This document shows positions 49,670 to 58,315 of a stretch of 64,000 nt of DNA, piece after piece. The notes beneath the pieces were generated by a model. That model was not told the origin of the DNA, did no database searches, and saw nothing but the letters and a program-made list of their open reading frames with translations. Source of the stretch: CAWDPQ01 sp049642465 (GTDB lineage: Bacteria; Acidobacteriota; Vicinamibacteria; Vicinamibacterales; 2-12-FULL-66-21); contig JBAROV010000110.1 of NCBI GenBank assembly GCA_049642465.1, positions 67,475 to 131,474 on the forward strand, in the 5' to 3' direction. The position numbers were made by a program, and so were the translations under genes. The first letter of the stretch is position 1; each line of letters starts with the position of its first letter.

Positions 49670-50431
49670 ATGGCCACAACGGTCCTGCTCACCGGCGCCA
49701 GCGGATACATCGGCAGCCGCCTTCTTCGAGTGCTCGAGGAAGGCGGCTGTGCGCTGCGGTGCCTCGCGCGTCGGCCCGAGGGCATTGCCGCGGCCGCGGA
49801 TTCCCTGTCGGCACACTTGAGGAGCCGACTCGAAACAGGAGAGGCGCACCTCTCGACCTCCACCCATCGTCGCTCGGCGCTCACGCTCACGCTGGCCGTC
49901 GCCGCCGCGGCGACGGTGCAGATGATGGTCGCCGCCGCGCAGACGGCCAAGCCGGTGGGCACCGTGCCATTTGTCGATCTGGATCGATATGTGGGCGACT
50001 GGTTCGAGATTGCGCGGTATCCCAATCGGTTTCAGCGGCGGTGCGTCGGCGATGTGCGCGCCAGCTATGCCCGCCGTGACGACGGCCGGCTCGACGTCGT
50101 CAACCAATGCCGCACCGACGATGGCCGGATCGAGGCGCGTGGGATCGCACGGGTCGTCGACGATCGCACGTTCGCCCGGCTCAAGGTGCGCTTCGCGCCG
50201 GCCTGGCTGGGGTTCCTGCCGTTCGTTTGGGGCGACTACTGGATCATCGGCCTCGCGGAGGACTATTCGTGGGCCGTCGTCGGATCGCCGGACCGCGAGT
50301 ATCTGTGGATTCTCGCGCGCACGCCGCGCCTCGACGAGGACAGCGCCGCGGCGGCACGCGGCGTCGCTCGCGCGAATGGATTCGATGTCGAGCGTTTGAT
50401 TCAGGCGGCACAAGAGGAGAACCGTCGGTGA
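49670..50431 (+). CDS. Lipocalin (Blc-like) fused behind a remnant of an NAD(P)-binding dehydrogenase
   Basis: A 253-residue frame with two unrelated parts. Residues 1-45 are the start of an atypical short-chain dehydrogenase (VLLTGASGYIGSRLLRVLEE, nucleotide motif at 8-15) that breaks off after the first beta-alpha unit. Residues about 68-95 are a hydrophobic, signal-like segment (SALTLTLAVAAAATVQMMVA). Residues about 98-245 are a bacterial lipocalin: VDLDRYVGDWFEIARYPNRF, CVGDVRASYARRDDGRLDVV, WAVVGSPDREYLWILARTP. Lipocalins of the Blc group bind lipids at the outer membrane. The arrangement looks like a deletion that joined two genes; an independent lipocalin start is not obvious. Confidence 0.78.
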   Translation: MATTVLLTGASGYIGSRLLRVLEEGGCALRCLARRPEGIAAAADSLSAHLRSRLETGEAHLSTSTHRRSALTLTLAVAAAATVQMMVAAAQTAKPVGTVPFVDLDRYVGDWFEIARYPNRFQRRCVGDVRASYARRDDGRLDVVNQCRTDDGRIEARGIARVVDDRTFARLKVRFAPAWLGFLPFVWGDYWIIGLAEDYSWAVVGSPDREYLWILARTPRLDEDSAAAARGVARANGFDVERLIQAAQEENRR

Positions 50432-50934
50432 TGACTCGGAAGATCATCGTCAACGACACGATGCAGAACGGCTACGTCTACTCCCTGACCGAGTCCGTCG
50501 GCCGTAACTTCGCGCCCGGCTTCACACCGCAGCTCACCCCGAAGGAGATGCTTCGCGTGGGCGTGTTCGGCGGGAAATACCTGACCGACTGCCGCGGCGA
50601 GTTTCCGGCGAGCTGGTTCGCCGGCGCCCGGTTGTGCGCCGAGCGACACGACCCGCGCCTCAACTGTTTCGGCGTGAACGCGTCGCAGTCGCTCGCGGAG
50701 TGGCGGCGAAAGGGCTGGATTCATCCGCAGGATCCCCGCGGATGGTTCCAGTGGTACTGCCGGTATTACATGGGCCGGAGGACGCGAGACGACGCGCGGC
50801 AGATTCGGCGGTGGCGGGCCATCGGGCGGCATGTCGCCGCCATCCGGAAGCACTGCGAGCAGGGCGACCTCGACTGCCGCCGGAAACAGCGGCAGGCCGT
50901 ACTGCACTGGGCCTACGATAGCCGCAGGCTGTGA
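50431..50934 (+). CDS. Conserved hypothetical protein
   Basis: A 167-residue soluble protein starting one base inside the lipocalin stop (TGATG). The sequence is distinctive: NDTMQNGYVYSLTESVGRNF, GVFGGKYLTDCRGEFPASWF, GWIHPQDPRGWFQWYCRYYM and a basic helical C-terminus (RRWRAIGRHVAAIRKHCEQG). I have the impression that this type of sequence is conserved across bacteria and some eukaryotes, but I cannot name a family or function. Aromatic and cysteine residues are numerous. Confidence 0.75.
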   Translation: MTRKIIVNDTMQNGYVYSLTESVGRNFAPGFTPQLTPKEMLRVGVFGGKYLTDCRGEFPASWFAGARLCAERHDPRLNCFGVNASQSLAEWRRKGWIHPQDPRGWFQWYCRYYMGRRTRDDARQIRRWRAIGRHVAAIRKHCEQGDLDCRRKQRQAVLHWAYDSRRL

Positions 50935-50984
50935 ACGATGGTGGACGACGATGCCGAAGCACCTCCACCTACTTCACGACTGCA

Positions 50985-51416
50985 TCAACGCGGCTTCGGG
51001 AGCCACTGCACTTGCAGGTTATGCTCTCCCTCGAGCGGTTTGATCTCTGGATCACCGGTCAAGAGTGTCGCCTGAAACTCGAGCGCGGTCGCAACGGCAA
51101 ATGCGTCGGCATATGCGATCGCATGATTCGACTTCAGTTCGGCCGCTCGACGCACCCGACGCTGGGTCGCCTCCTTTACCGACACGGGCAACCCTCGACG
51201 CAACGCCATGCGCCACACCGACTCGGCTTGTTCACGCCGATCGACCCGAACAAGCCGGTAATACACTTCGCCCAAGTTGATGATAGAGGTGACACAGTCG
51301 GCCTGGCCCCGCTCGGCTTGATCGAGGCAGCGCTGAACGGCAGCCGCGCCGGGTTCGTCCTGTAGCCAGGCGAGCCAAGCGAAGGCGTCGAAGCAGAACC
51401 TAGCGCTTGGCTTCAC
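50985..51416 (-). CDS. vapC: PIN-domain toxin, VapC type
   Basis: A 143-residue PIN-domain ribonuclease. The acidic metal-binding set is complete: Asp10 (FCFDAFAWLAWL), Glu50 (IINLGEVYYRL), Asp104 (AIAYADAFAVATAL) and Asp122 (LLTGDPEIK). VapC toxins cut tRNA or rRNA when their antitoxin is lost. Its start overlaps the antitoxin gene by 17 bases. The length is slightly above the family average. Confidence 0.9.
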   Translation of the reverse strand: MKPSARFCFDAFAWLAWLQDEPGAAAVQRCLDQAERGQADCVTSIINLGEVYYRLVRVDRREQAESVWRMALRRGLPVSVKEATQRRVRRAAELKSNHAIAYADAFAVATALEFQATLLTGDPEIKPLEGEHNLQVQWLPKPR

Positions 51417-51651
51417 GCCGGTGTTCCTCGAGGTGCTGCTTTAGCGCGTCCGTGCCCTTGGCGGATCCGCGCAGGGCTCGCCATCCAGGCTGGCGGGCCG
51501 AAGCCCGAGCTCCCTTCACGGCGGAGAGCACGAGCCCCTCATCCGTCTCGCTGATCTGAAGACGCACTCCCGAGGTTAGCCGGTGCTTTTCCCGCAGGCG
51601 GCGTGGAATCACAATCTGGCCTTTTGAAGATACCGTGGTGGTGGTTGCCAT
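51400..51651 (-). CDS. vapB: AbrB/MazE-type antitoxin, VapB-like
   Basis: An 83-residue protein with an N-terminal swapped-hairpin AbrB DNA-binding domain (TTTVSSKGQIVIPRRLREKH, SGVRLQISETDEGLVLSAV). A basic C-terminal tail probably wraps and neutralises the PIN toxin encoded next to it. Such antitoxins repress their own operon, and a palindrome lies eight bases upstream of the start. Confidence 0.9.
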   Translation of the reverse strand: MATTTTVSSKGQIVIPRRLREKHRLTSGVRLQISETDEGLVLSAVKGARASARQPGWRALRGSAKGTDALKQHLEEHRREAKR

Positions 51652-51658
51652 TCTCGTA

Positions 51659-51677
51659 TCTTACTACAATGGTAAGA
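51659..51677. promoter_or_regulatory. Inverted repeat upstream of the toxin-antitoxin operon
   Basis: TCTTAC (51659-51664) and GTAAGA (51672-51677) flank a 7-base AT-rich centre just upstream of the antitoxin ATG. The position and symmetry fit an autoregulatory VapB-type operator. Confidence 0.45.
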
Positions 51678-51817
51678 CGTGAGAACATAGTGCGGCATGG
51701 GCCGCGAGGCCCCGTTCGAACGCGTGGTCCGCTGCAGGCCGAGAGAGAGCCGACTACCTTGCGCGTTTTGAAATCGTGACCGGATACTCGAGCGAACGTT
51801 CTGAAGATCGAGAGACT

Positions 51818-53350
51818 CTACGCCGGCCCCGTCGCGAACTCCGCCAGGAGCCTCTCTAAATCATCCGGGCTGGTCGGTTTCGTCAGATGGTAATCAAAGC
51901 CGGCCTCCGATGTGTGGCGATGGTCCTCCTCCTGTCCCCATCCCGTCAGCGCGACCAGTCGCACGTGTGCCATCTCGGGATGTCGCCGCAGTTCGCGTGC
52001 CACATCGAGACCGCTTACGATGGGCAGGCCGAGGTCGAGGAGGACCACATCGGGCCGGTACGACAGAGCCGCCGAAATCCCACTCTGCCCGTCGAGCGCG
52101 CTGCGTACCTCATGCCCCATCCCTTTAACAGCCCACTCCAGCATCTCCACCAAATCATGGTTGTCTTCGACCACGAGCACCTTTAGTGGCCTGTGCGCGG
52201 GACGCAGCGGCGGCTGGCGCTCCCCGCCTCGAGTGGGTTTCGGCGCCGGCACGAGCGGCAGCCGAATGACGAACTCCGTGCCACATCCGAGCCCGCCCGA
52301 GTGCGCTTCAATCGAGCCGCCGTGCAATTGCACGAGCCGCTTCGCGATCGCCAATCCGACGCCCAGCCCGCCCTGTGACTTATCCGGAGGATTGACCTGC
52401 GTGAACATCTCGAACAGCCGCGGCAGCTGATGCTGGGCGATGCCCATGCCAGTGTCTGCCACCCGAATAACCGCCTGGTTGATGTCCCGGCTCACGTCTA
52501 CCGTGATCTTCCCCCCGCGAGGCGTATACTTGGCCGCGTTTGTCAACAAGTTGCTGATCACCTGCGATGCGCGGTCCGAATCGACCTCCACCCAGAGCGG
52601 TTCGTCAGGGGTAACGACCTCGAACACGTGCCGCCCGGCGTCGATGAAGGGCGAGACCGACTCGACGGCGACGTTGATGATCGCGTCGAGAGCCACCGCC
52701 TCGCGATTCAGCGCTATTTTCCCCGTCGTAAGCCGCGTCATGTCGAGCAAGTCATCGACAAGGCGGCCGAGTTGAGCCAACTGACGGCTGATGACGGCGA
52801 GTGCCTTCCTTGCGGGTTCGTCCAGCGGCGCCTTCTCGATGGGTGCGAGCGCGTAGCGAATGGCGGCCAGCGGGTTGCGGAGCTCGTGCGACAGAACGGC
52901 GAGGAAGTCGCTCTTGGATCGGTCGGCTGCAGCAGTCTCCTGAGCGTGTTCCTCCAGTTGGCGCTCCAGCCGCTTCCGGTCGGTGATGTCGCGGATGTTG
53001 CACTGGATCACTTCACGGCTGTCCTCCTTGTAGAGATTACTGACGAATTCGACGTCGCGCCGCACCCCATCCCGGCTTTGGAGCGGCAAATCCTCATACC
53101 TGATAACGCCATCCTGCTGCAGGCGCCGGAACGCGGCTCGGCTGTTCTCGATGTCCTTGAAGACACCGATCTCCCAAAGCTCCTTGCCCAGCAGTTGCTC
53201 GCGGGAGTATCCGAGTAGCTCGGTCATGAAGGGATTGGCGTCTTCGATCGTTCCTTTTTGGGCGTTGAGAATGAGGATGCCGTCGCGTGCCGCTTCAAAC
53301 AGGCGGCGATAGCGCAATTCAGAATCCTGCAGAAAGCGCTTCTCTTCCAT
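51818..53350 (-). CDS. Hybrid histidine kinase: PAS, kinase, receiver
   Basis: A 510-residue cytoplasmic protein. A PAS domain (about 10-130, LFEAARDGILILNAQKGTIE) is followed by the H box FLAVLSHELRNPLAAIRYAL, the N box NLLTNAAKYTPRG, G boxes VADTGMGIAQ and GLGVGLAIAKR, and a C-terminal receiver (VLVVEDNHDLVEML, phosphoacceptor in DVVLLDLGLPI, Lys in YHLTKPT). All phosphotransfer residues are present. I prefer the ATG at 53350; an ATG seven codons upstream is possible. No output gene is adjacent, but other signalling genes follow on the same strand. Confidence 0.92.
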   Translation of the reverse strand: MEEKRFLQDSELRYRRLFEAARDGILILNAQKGTIEDANPFMTELLGYSREQLLGKELWEIGVFKDIENSRAAFRRLQQDGVIRYEDLPLQSRDGVRRDVEFVSNLYKEDSREVIQCNIRDITDRKRLERQLEEHAQETAAADRSKSDFLAVLSHELRNPLAAIRYALAPIEKAPLDEPARKALAVISRQLAQLGRLVDDLLDMTRLTTGKIALNREAVALDAIINVAVESVSPFIDAGRHVFEVVTPDEPLWVEVDSDRASQVISNLLTNAAKYTPRGGKITVDVSRDINQAVIRVADTGMGIAQHQLPRLFEMFTQVNPPDKSQGGLGVGLAIAKRLVQLHGGSIEAHSGGLGCGTEFVIRLPLVPAPKPTRGGERQPPLRPAHRPLKVLVVEDNHDLVEMLEWAVKGMGHEVRSALDGQSGISAALSYRPDVVLLDLGLPIVSGLDVARELRRHPEMAHVRLVALTGWGQEEDHRHTSEAGFDYHLTKPTSPDDLERLLAEFATGPA

Positions 53351-53488
53351 GGCACGTGCCTCGCCCCGCATCGGCTACGCGACGTCTAAGAACAATATAA
53401 ACCCGGTTGCGGCTCAGGTGACCGTCGCGCAATCCTGCAGCGGGTCAGCTGGATTGCCGCCCGAGAGAACTACGGCGTGGGGACTGGT

Positions 53489-54070
53489 TCACTGCGCCAC
53501 CGGAAGGCCTCGACACTCTTGCGGCGGTGAACCCACCGTGTCGTGGGTTGTGGATAAAAGCCACCGCACTTCACTCAGCAGGGCATCCGGGAGGCACGGC
53601 TTTGATAGGAACACGTCGCACCCCGCGAGCTCAGCGCGCTTTCGGCGCCACGCACACGCGGTGAGCACGATGATGGGCTTGTGCATCGTGCCGTTCTCAC
53701 CGCGCAGACGCGAGACGAGTTCGATGCCGTCAACGGTGTCGTCGAAAAGGATGCCGGTGACGATGATGTCGGCCTCAGGCGCGAAGGTCAGGGCATCCTT
53801 GGCATTCGAGACGGAAATCGCTGCGAGGCCGGAGTAGCGCAGATACTCGGCGTACATTTCCAGCCCGTCGTCACGCGTCGATTGAACGAGCAGGACCACC
53901 GAGCGCCTGGGAGTGGGCATCAATGCTCGCTGCAGCTGGCTCGAGGGCTCGCTCGAGCGTGACCGCCGTGCGACTCGACGAACGGCCGTGGCTGACTGTG
54001 TCGCCGAGACTCGGGCTGAGGAGTCGGCAGCGCTGACGCCGGCGTCGGTCGTTCTCTGTGATTTCGTCAT
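53489..54070 (-). CDS. Degenerate receiver-domain protein
   Basis: A 193-residue protein. The ATG at 54070 follows GAGGG. The first 50 residues are Ser/Arg-rich and probably disordered. A receiver-like domain follows (SVVLLVQSTRDDGLEMYAEY, IIVLTACAWRRKR, GCDVFLSKPCLPDALLSEV). The conserved phosphoacceptor Asp is replaced: EADIIVTGILFDDTVDGIEL has Gly106 where Asp is expected, and the N-terminal acidic pair is not evident. It is probably a phosphorylation-independent pseudo-receiver. It lies between two kinase groups on the same strand. Confidence 0.75.
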   Translation of the reverse strand: MTKSQRTTDAGVSAADSSARVSATQSATAVRRVARRSRSSEPSSQLQRALMPTPRRSVVLLVQSTRDDGLEMYAEYLRYSGLAAISVSNAKDALTFAPEADIIVTGILFDDTVDGIELVSRLRGENGTMHKPIIVLTACAWRRKRAELAGCDVFLSKPCLPDALLSEVRWLLSTTHDTVGSPPQECRGLPVAQ

Positions 54071-54278
54071 CACGACCCTCGGGTTGCGGAGTATGTGGGC
54101 ATCCGGGTGGGGGTAAGGTCGCAGGCGCGACGCGCGACCCCCGGGCAAAACCCCGAACACCAACAAGCATGAAACAGCCGAGTCCCCTCGGCTATACGGT
54201 GGATTCTGTATGTCTCGGCACTTCAGACGGCTGAGGCGGTCGCCTCGGGACCGTTGTAAACGGTTTGCGGCGTGGCTG

Positions 54279-54926
54279 TCAGGGCTCGATGATGCCGTTC
54301 CTGAGGGCGTATCGCACAAGCTCGCTCATCGAGTGGAGATCGAGCTTGGCCAGGATGTGAGCTCGGTGTGTTTCCGCGGTCTTGGTGGTCACCCCGAGTA
54401 TCACGCCGATCTCCTTGTTGGACTTGCCTTCGGTGAGCAGCTGCAACACCTCGCGCTCGCGCGGCGTGAGACGTCCAGATGCGCGTGTGACGGCGGCTCC
54501 GCGGCGCGGCCCTGCCCCGTGCGCCGCAACCACGCGGACACGTTCGGTGAGAAACTCCTGATGCCGGAGCAGTGCGCGGATGGCCTCGACCAGTGTTCGT
54601 CCCGCGTCCGTTTTCAACACATAGCCGTGCGCGCCGGCGTCCAGCACCTCCGTGACGACCTGATCGGATTCGTGCACGGTCAAGATGAGGATCTTGGCCG
54701 AGACGGCGCGGCGGATCTGGCGCGTGGCCTCCAAGCCATTCAACTCCGGCATGCTGATGTCGAGAACCACAACGTCTGGCTGCAGGTCGATGGCCTTGGC
54801 CACCGCTTCTCGCCCGGTGCTCGCTTCGCCGCAGACGACCCATCCCGCCTGCCCTTGCAGCACGGTCCGTACGCCCTGACGCACGACGTCGTGGTCGTCA
54901 GCGATGAGGATGCGGACGGGATTCAT
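54279..54926 (-). CDS. NarL/FixJ-family response regulator
   Basis: A 215-residue regulator. The receiver domain has the acidic pocket (ILIADDHDVVRQG), the phosphoacceptor in PDVVVLDISMPELNG, Thr in ILTVHESD and Lys in GYVLKTDAG. The LuxR-type HTH (LTPREREVLQLLTEGKSNKE, TTKTAETHRAHILAKLDLHS) occupies the C-terminus. Its ATG overlaps the stop of the cognate kinase (ATGA), so the pair is translationally coupled, and both belong to the KaiC-like operon. Confidence 0.94.
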   Translation of the reverse strand: MNPVRILIADDHDVVRQGVRTVLQGQAGWVVCGEASTGREAVAKAIDLQPDVVVLDISMPELNGLEATRQIRRAVSAKILILTVHESDQVVTEVLDAGAHGYVLKTDAGRTLVEAIRALLRHQEFLTERVRVVAAHGAGPRRGAAVTRASGRLTPREREVLQLLTEGKSNKEIGVILGVTTKTAETHRAHILAKLDLHSMSELVRYALRNGIIEP

Positions 54927-56026
54927 GGGGTGGCCCTCGGCACGCGCACGCGAACCGTCGTGCCCGTGTCCCTGAATTCGACGTCGAAGGTCCCACCCAA
55001 CTGACGGACACGCTCTCGCATCCCCTGAATGCCCACGCCCAGCGTCTCGCGTAGCGTGCCATGGTCGTGTGAGACCGGGTCGCAGAGTCCGTGCCCCTCA
55101 TCGTGGATGTCCAGCGCGACCGCGTCGGTTGTGGCTGTGAGACGAATCGAGGCGGTTGTGGTTGACGCGTGACGATGGACGTTCGTGAGAGCTTCCTGCA
55201 CGATGCGGAAGAGGGCCGTCTCGACCGGCCGCCGCAACCGCCCGATCTCGCCCAGATCCATCGCGACATGAATGCCGCTTCGGTTGGCGAAGCCCTCCGC
55301 GTACCATCGCACCGCCGATAACAACCCCACCTCATCGAGTAAGGGGGGATGCAACAGATACGCGAACGTCCGTACCTCTCGAGCACATTGGTCAGCCAGG
55401 GATCGACTCTCCGCAAGTGCCCGGCGCGACCGGGCGTCGAGCGCCTTCGCCGTCTGCTCGATCACGTCGAGATTCATGGCCAGGGCGGCCAGGCGCTGAC
55501 CGATCAGGTCGTGCAGGTCGAGCGCGAGCCGCCGTCGCTCTTCGTCCTGCAAGGTGAGCAACCGGCTGGAGAGACGTCGATACTTCTCTTCGCGCTCGCT
55601 GGCGTCCTCCACCATCGTCGCTAACTGTTCATTCGCGCCACGCAGCCGGCTCATGAGATCGTCGAGTTCTGCTCTGGCTTGCGCGGCCTCCAGGTGGGCC
55701 TCGTCGGACAGGTTCTGCGCCTGAACCGCCGCGACGATCAGCCGCTCGTTCGCTTCCCGCATCTGGCCCATCAGCCGCTCGATTTCCGCGCGGGTCCGCG
55801 TCGGAGGCTGTGCAGCTCGAAATGTCGCTTCCTCCAGCCTTGGCGCGCGCTCCGGACGGCCCGACGCTTCTTCGGGCGCGACCCGAGCCCGCTCGCGCTC
55901 GACACGCGAGTTCGCCGGCGCGCCGGCACTAACGCCGCGCCGATGGCGCAAGGCGTGCACACCCGGCGGTTTCCTCACGTCGTCAGGCGAGGCCTTCTTC
56001 GCGCGCCGCCTCCGTGACAACTTCAT
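54923..56026 (-). CDS. NarX-type histidine kinase with coiled-coil input region
   Basis: A 367-residue soluble kinase. The N-terminal 75 residues are basic and proline-rich, followed by long coiled coil (about 80-165, QMREANERLIVAAVQAQNLS). The HisKA_3 dimerisation site is ALDLHDLIGQRLAALAMNLD, and the ATPase domain has RIVQEALTNVHRHA and HDEGHGLCD ... GVGIQGMRERV. No sensor domain is evident, so the input may come from the KaiC-like protein encoded three bases upstream. It is paired with the NarL-type regulator downstream. Confidence 0.9.
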   Translation of the reverse strand: MKLSRRRRAKKASPDDVRKPPGVHALRHRRGVSAGAPANSRVERERARVAPEEASGRPERAPRLEEATFRAAQPPTRTRAEIERLMGQMREANERLIVAAVQAQNLSDEAHLEAAQARAELDDLMSRLRGANEQLATMVEDASEREEKYRRLSSRLLTLQDEERRRLALDLHDLIGQRLAALAMNLDVIEQTAKALDARSRRALAESRSLADQCAREVRTFAYLLHPPLLDEVGLLSAVRWYAEGFANRSGIHVAMDLGEIGRLRRPVETALFRIVQEALTNVHRHASTTTASIRLTATTDAVALDIHDEGHGLCDPVSHDHGTLRETLGVGIQGMRERVRQLGGTFDVEFRDTGTTVRVRVPRATP

Positions 56027-56029
56027 GCT

Positions 56030-57544
56030 TCACGACTTCGGCCGGCGGGTCGTGGGCCGGCCATGTGACAGTCGACTGCCGGACAAAACCAGATGAGGGC
56101 TCCCCGCGAGGAGTCCCTGGTAGTTCCCGATCCGTTCACCGACGACGATGCCATCGGCAGTGATCTCATACAGGCGAAGGTCCTTCTGGTGCGCACTCGC
56201 ACGGACTTTGACGACCGCCATCACCCTCTTGAACTGTCCTTCGAGCACGACGTATCGCTGCAGGATGATCGCGTCGGTCAGAAACGCTGTCGCGTGCGGA
56301 CTGAAGCGGAGATCCGTGTAGCTGTCCTCCAATTCGGCCGTCATCATCACGGTGAGGCCCATCCCGGTCAAAGCCGCGACCAGGCGGTAGAGCGATTCGC
56401 GAAAGTCTTCACGAAAAGTGGGGGCGAGCGCGAGCTCGAATCCGGAGAGGGAATCGATCACGACGCGCCGGGCCTTGATCCGATGAATCGCCTCCGTCAA
56501 CTCGTGCAGCGTCTCGTCGATCGAGAGGTCAAGCGGACGTGTGTGGATGATAGCCACCCGGCCGGCCTGATCAAGACCAATGGCGTCGGTCTGTGCGTAT
56601 TCGCTCGGGCGCTTTTCGAACACCGCAATGACGCCCGGCTCGCCGCGACGCGCACCCTCGCGGATGAACTCAGTGGCGAGGACGCTCTTCCCCGATCCTG
56701 ACGGTCCGGCGACGAGCACGGAGTATCCGGAAGGAATGCCGCCGCCCAACATCTCGTCGAGACCGGTCACTCCCACCGACAGCCGCGGCGGTCGGCGCTT
56801 CGTCTTGCCCTCGGCATCGGCCGGTGGCGGCTCGGGTGGCCCGGCGATCAGTCGCGGGAACACCTGAATCCCACGGTCGGTGACGCGAAAGGTATGCAGG
56901 CCGGGAATGGGTCCCTGACCGCGCATCTTCATGACCTGCATCTTCCTCACCATCGAATTGCGATCGAGGCTTTGGTACAGCCATACGAGACCGTCCGCGA
57001 CGGTAAAGATGGGATGGTTCTCGGTCTCGGTCAGCTGAAACTCGCCGACAAGAAAGGTCGTCGCTTGCCAGCCGGTCAACCGCATGCCCAGTTCCTGGAC
57101 GAAGTGCTGCACGTCGAGCCCCTCGGTCTGCCGTCTTGCCGCCTCCATCACCGATCGAAATGAATCGACGATCACGATGGCGGGTGAGGTGGCCTCCACC
57201 TCTTGGACGATGCGCTTCAGCACAGTGTCGAGCCCGCCGTCGAGCGCCTCCTTCGCCAGGTTGATGAACCGAACCGACGCGTTCACCTTCGCCAGGTCGA
57301 AGAACTCGAATTGCTGTTGATAGCGGAGCATCTTGAGCGGTGGCTCGCCGAGCACCGTGAAGAAGAGCGCGGGTCGATCGGCACGCGCCAGCGCGAACAT
57401 GATCTGCTGCACGAGCGTCGTCTTGCCGGCGCCCGGCGCACCGGCGATGACATTGAATGAGAACTCGGGCACGCCCCCGCCCAGGACCGCATCCAATCCA
57501 GGGACGCCCGTCGCCAGGCGACGGATGGGCACCTTGTCAGTCAT
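56030..57544 (-). CDS. KaiC-like double-domain RecA-type ATPase
   Basis: A 504-residue protein with two KaiC/RadA-type ATPase domains. CI has Walker A GAPGAGKTT (35-43) and Walker B AIVIVDSFRS; CII has Walker A GPSGSGKS (280-287) and RRVVIDSLSGFELAL. The glycine-rich openings GVPGLDAVLGGGVPE and GVTGLDEMLGGGIPSGY are shared by KaiC paralogues. Catalytic carboxylate regions are TVLGEPP and VFEKRPSEY. Outside cyanobacteria such proteins act in stress or signalling rather than proven clocks. The ATG at 57544 overlaps the upstream stop (ATGA) and follows AGGAG. A kinase and regulator follow at once. Confidence 0.9.
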   Translation of the reverse strand: MTDKVPIRRLATGVPGLDAVLGGGVPEFSFNVIAGAPGAGKTTLVQQIMFALARADRPALFFTVLGEPPLKMLRYQQQFEFFDLAKVNASVRFINLAKEALDGGLDTVLKRIVQEVEATSPAIVIVDSFRSVMEAARRQTEGLDVQHFVQELGMRLTGWQATTFLVGEFQLTETENHPIFTVADGLVWLYQSLDRNSMVRKMQVMKMRGQGPIPGLHTFRVTDRGIQVFPRLIAGPPEPPPADAEGKTKRRPPRLSVGVTGLDEMLGGGIPSGYSVLVAGPSGSGKSVLATEFIREGARRGEPGVIAVFEKRPSEYAQTDAIGLDQAGRVAIIHTRPLDLSIDETLHELTEAIHRIKARRVVIDSLSGFELALAPTFREDFRESLYRLVAALTGMGLTVMMTAELEDSYTDLRFSPHATAFLTDAIILQRYVVLEGQFKRVMAVVKVRASAHQKDLRLYEITADGIVVGERIGNYQGLLAGSPHLVLSGSRLSHGRPTTRRPKS

Positions 57545-57975
57545 GTGGCAGTCTCCTCGGTGATGTCGCCGGCAAAATCGTCGGGCCACGCCTCGCACAG
57601 GAGCCGGGTCGTCAAGCTCTCTCCGATGAACGACGCCAGCAACTCACTAGCCGTGGCGAGCACGGCGATCGCAATCTCGGTGGCCGCGCCCGGATCCTGC
57701 TGCTCCAGGGACAGCTGCAAGAGTGCGAATGGCGGATGGTCCTGAGCAGCCGTACGGACCGGCGCGAGCCCTGGAAGGTTCTGTCGTGTCAGGTACAGGC
57801 TGCGAGCGCAGATTGCGGCGACGCCGGCGTCCCCAATCAGTGGAGTCAATTGTTGGGCGAAGCGTTCGCACAAGCGACGGGCCGCTGCGGCAATGGCTGG
57901 AGCGTTGGCACCGTTTCCGGCCTCCCGCTCCAGCATGCGCCGGAACACCCGCTGCCGCATGTTGTCGCTCGTCAT
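57541..57975 (-). CDS. Small helical protein encoded upstream of KaiC-like ATPase
   Basis: A 144-residue, mainly helical protein (QRVFRRMLEREAGNGANAPA, AARRLCERFAQQLTPLIGDA, FALLQLSLEQQDPGAATEIA, ESLTTRLLCEAWPDDFAGDI). No family recognised. It is the first gene of a coupled four-gene operon with KaiC-like ATPase, kinase and regulator, and overlaps the ATPase start by ATGA, so a direct functional link such as a KaiB- or adaptor-like role is possible but unproven. No strong ribosome binding site is seen at 57975; the ATG five codons downstream is an alternative. Confidence 0.7.
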   Translation of the reverse strand: MTSDNMRQRVFRRMLEREAGNGANAPAIAAAARRLCERFAQQLTPLIGDAGVAAICARSLYLTRQNLPGLAPVRTAAQDHPPFALLQLSLEQQDPGAATEIAIAVLATASELLASFIGESLTTRLLCEAWPDDFAGDITEETAT

Positions 57976-58315
57976 GGGCTAAACACCAGTGGTGCCGGAT
58001 TCTATCCCTCCCGCTCCGACGCACTCATCACGAAGGCCGCTCGCGGTGCTGGCCGCACGCCGGGCGGAGGCGTGCGAGTGGAGGGTGTGCATGGGGTATA
58101 CCGGGGCGGGAATTCTCGGCACCGGGTTCTTCACCGTGCCCGCGACACGCGCCGGCCATGATCTCCGGGAAGTTTCGCGCTGTCCCGGCGGGATTTTCCC
58201 CTCCGGTGCTGTGAACATCAGCGTTCGGAGAGGAGTTCCTCGTTTCTCCAGCGTATTTGACGCGGGCGTAGCTGTTGCACTCCGCGATCGTACTTCATGC
58301 TGCGATAGGTGGGAT
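57976..58315. other. Divergent intergenic region between two signalling operons
   Basis: About 340 bases between the KaiC-like operon (minus) and a histidine kinase gene (plus). The plus-strand frame that extends the kinase upstream through this region has no kinase-like content. An 8-base palindrome GGTATACC is present near 58095; no clear promoter hexamers are seen. Confidence 0.4.

Noticed and set aside
57989..58315. Upstream extension of the kinase at 58316
   Set aside because: The added 109 residues have no kinase, sensor or membrane features, and a ribosome binding site lies directly before 58316.
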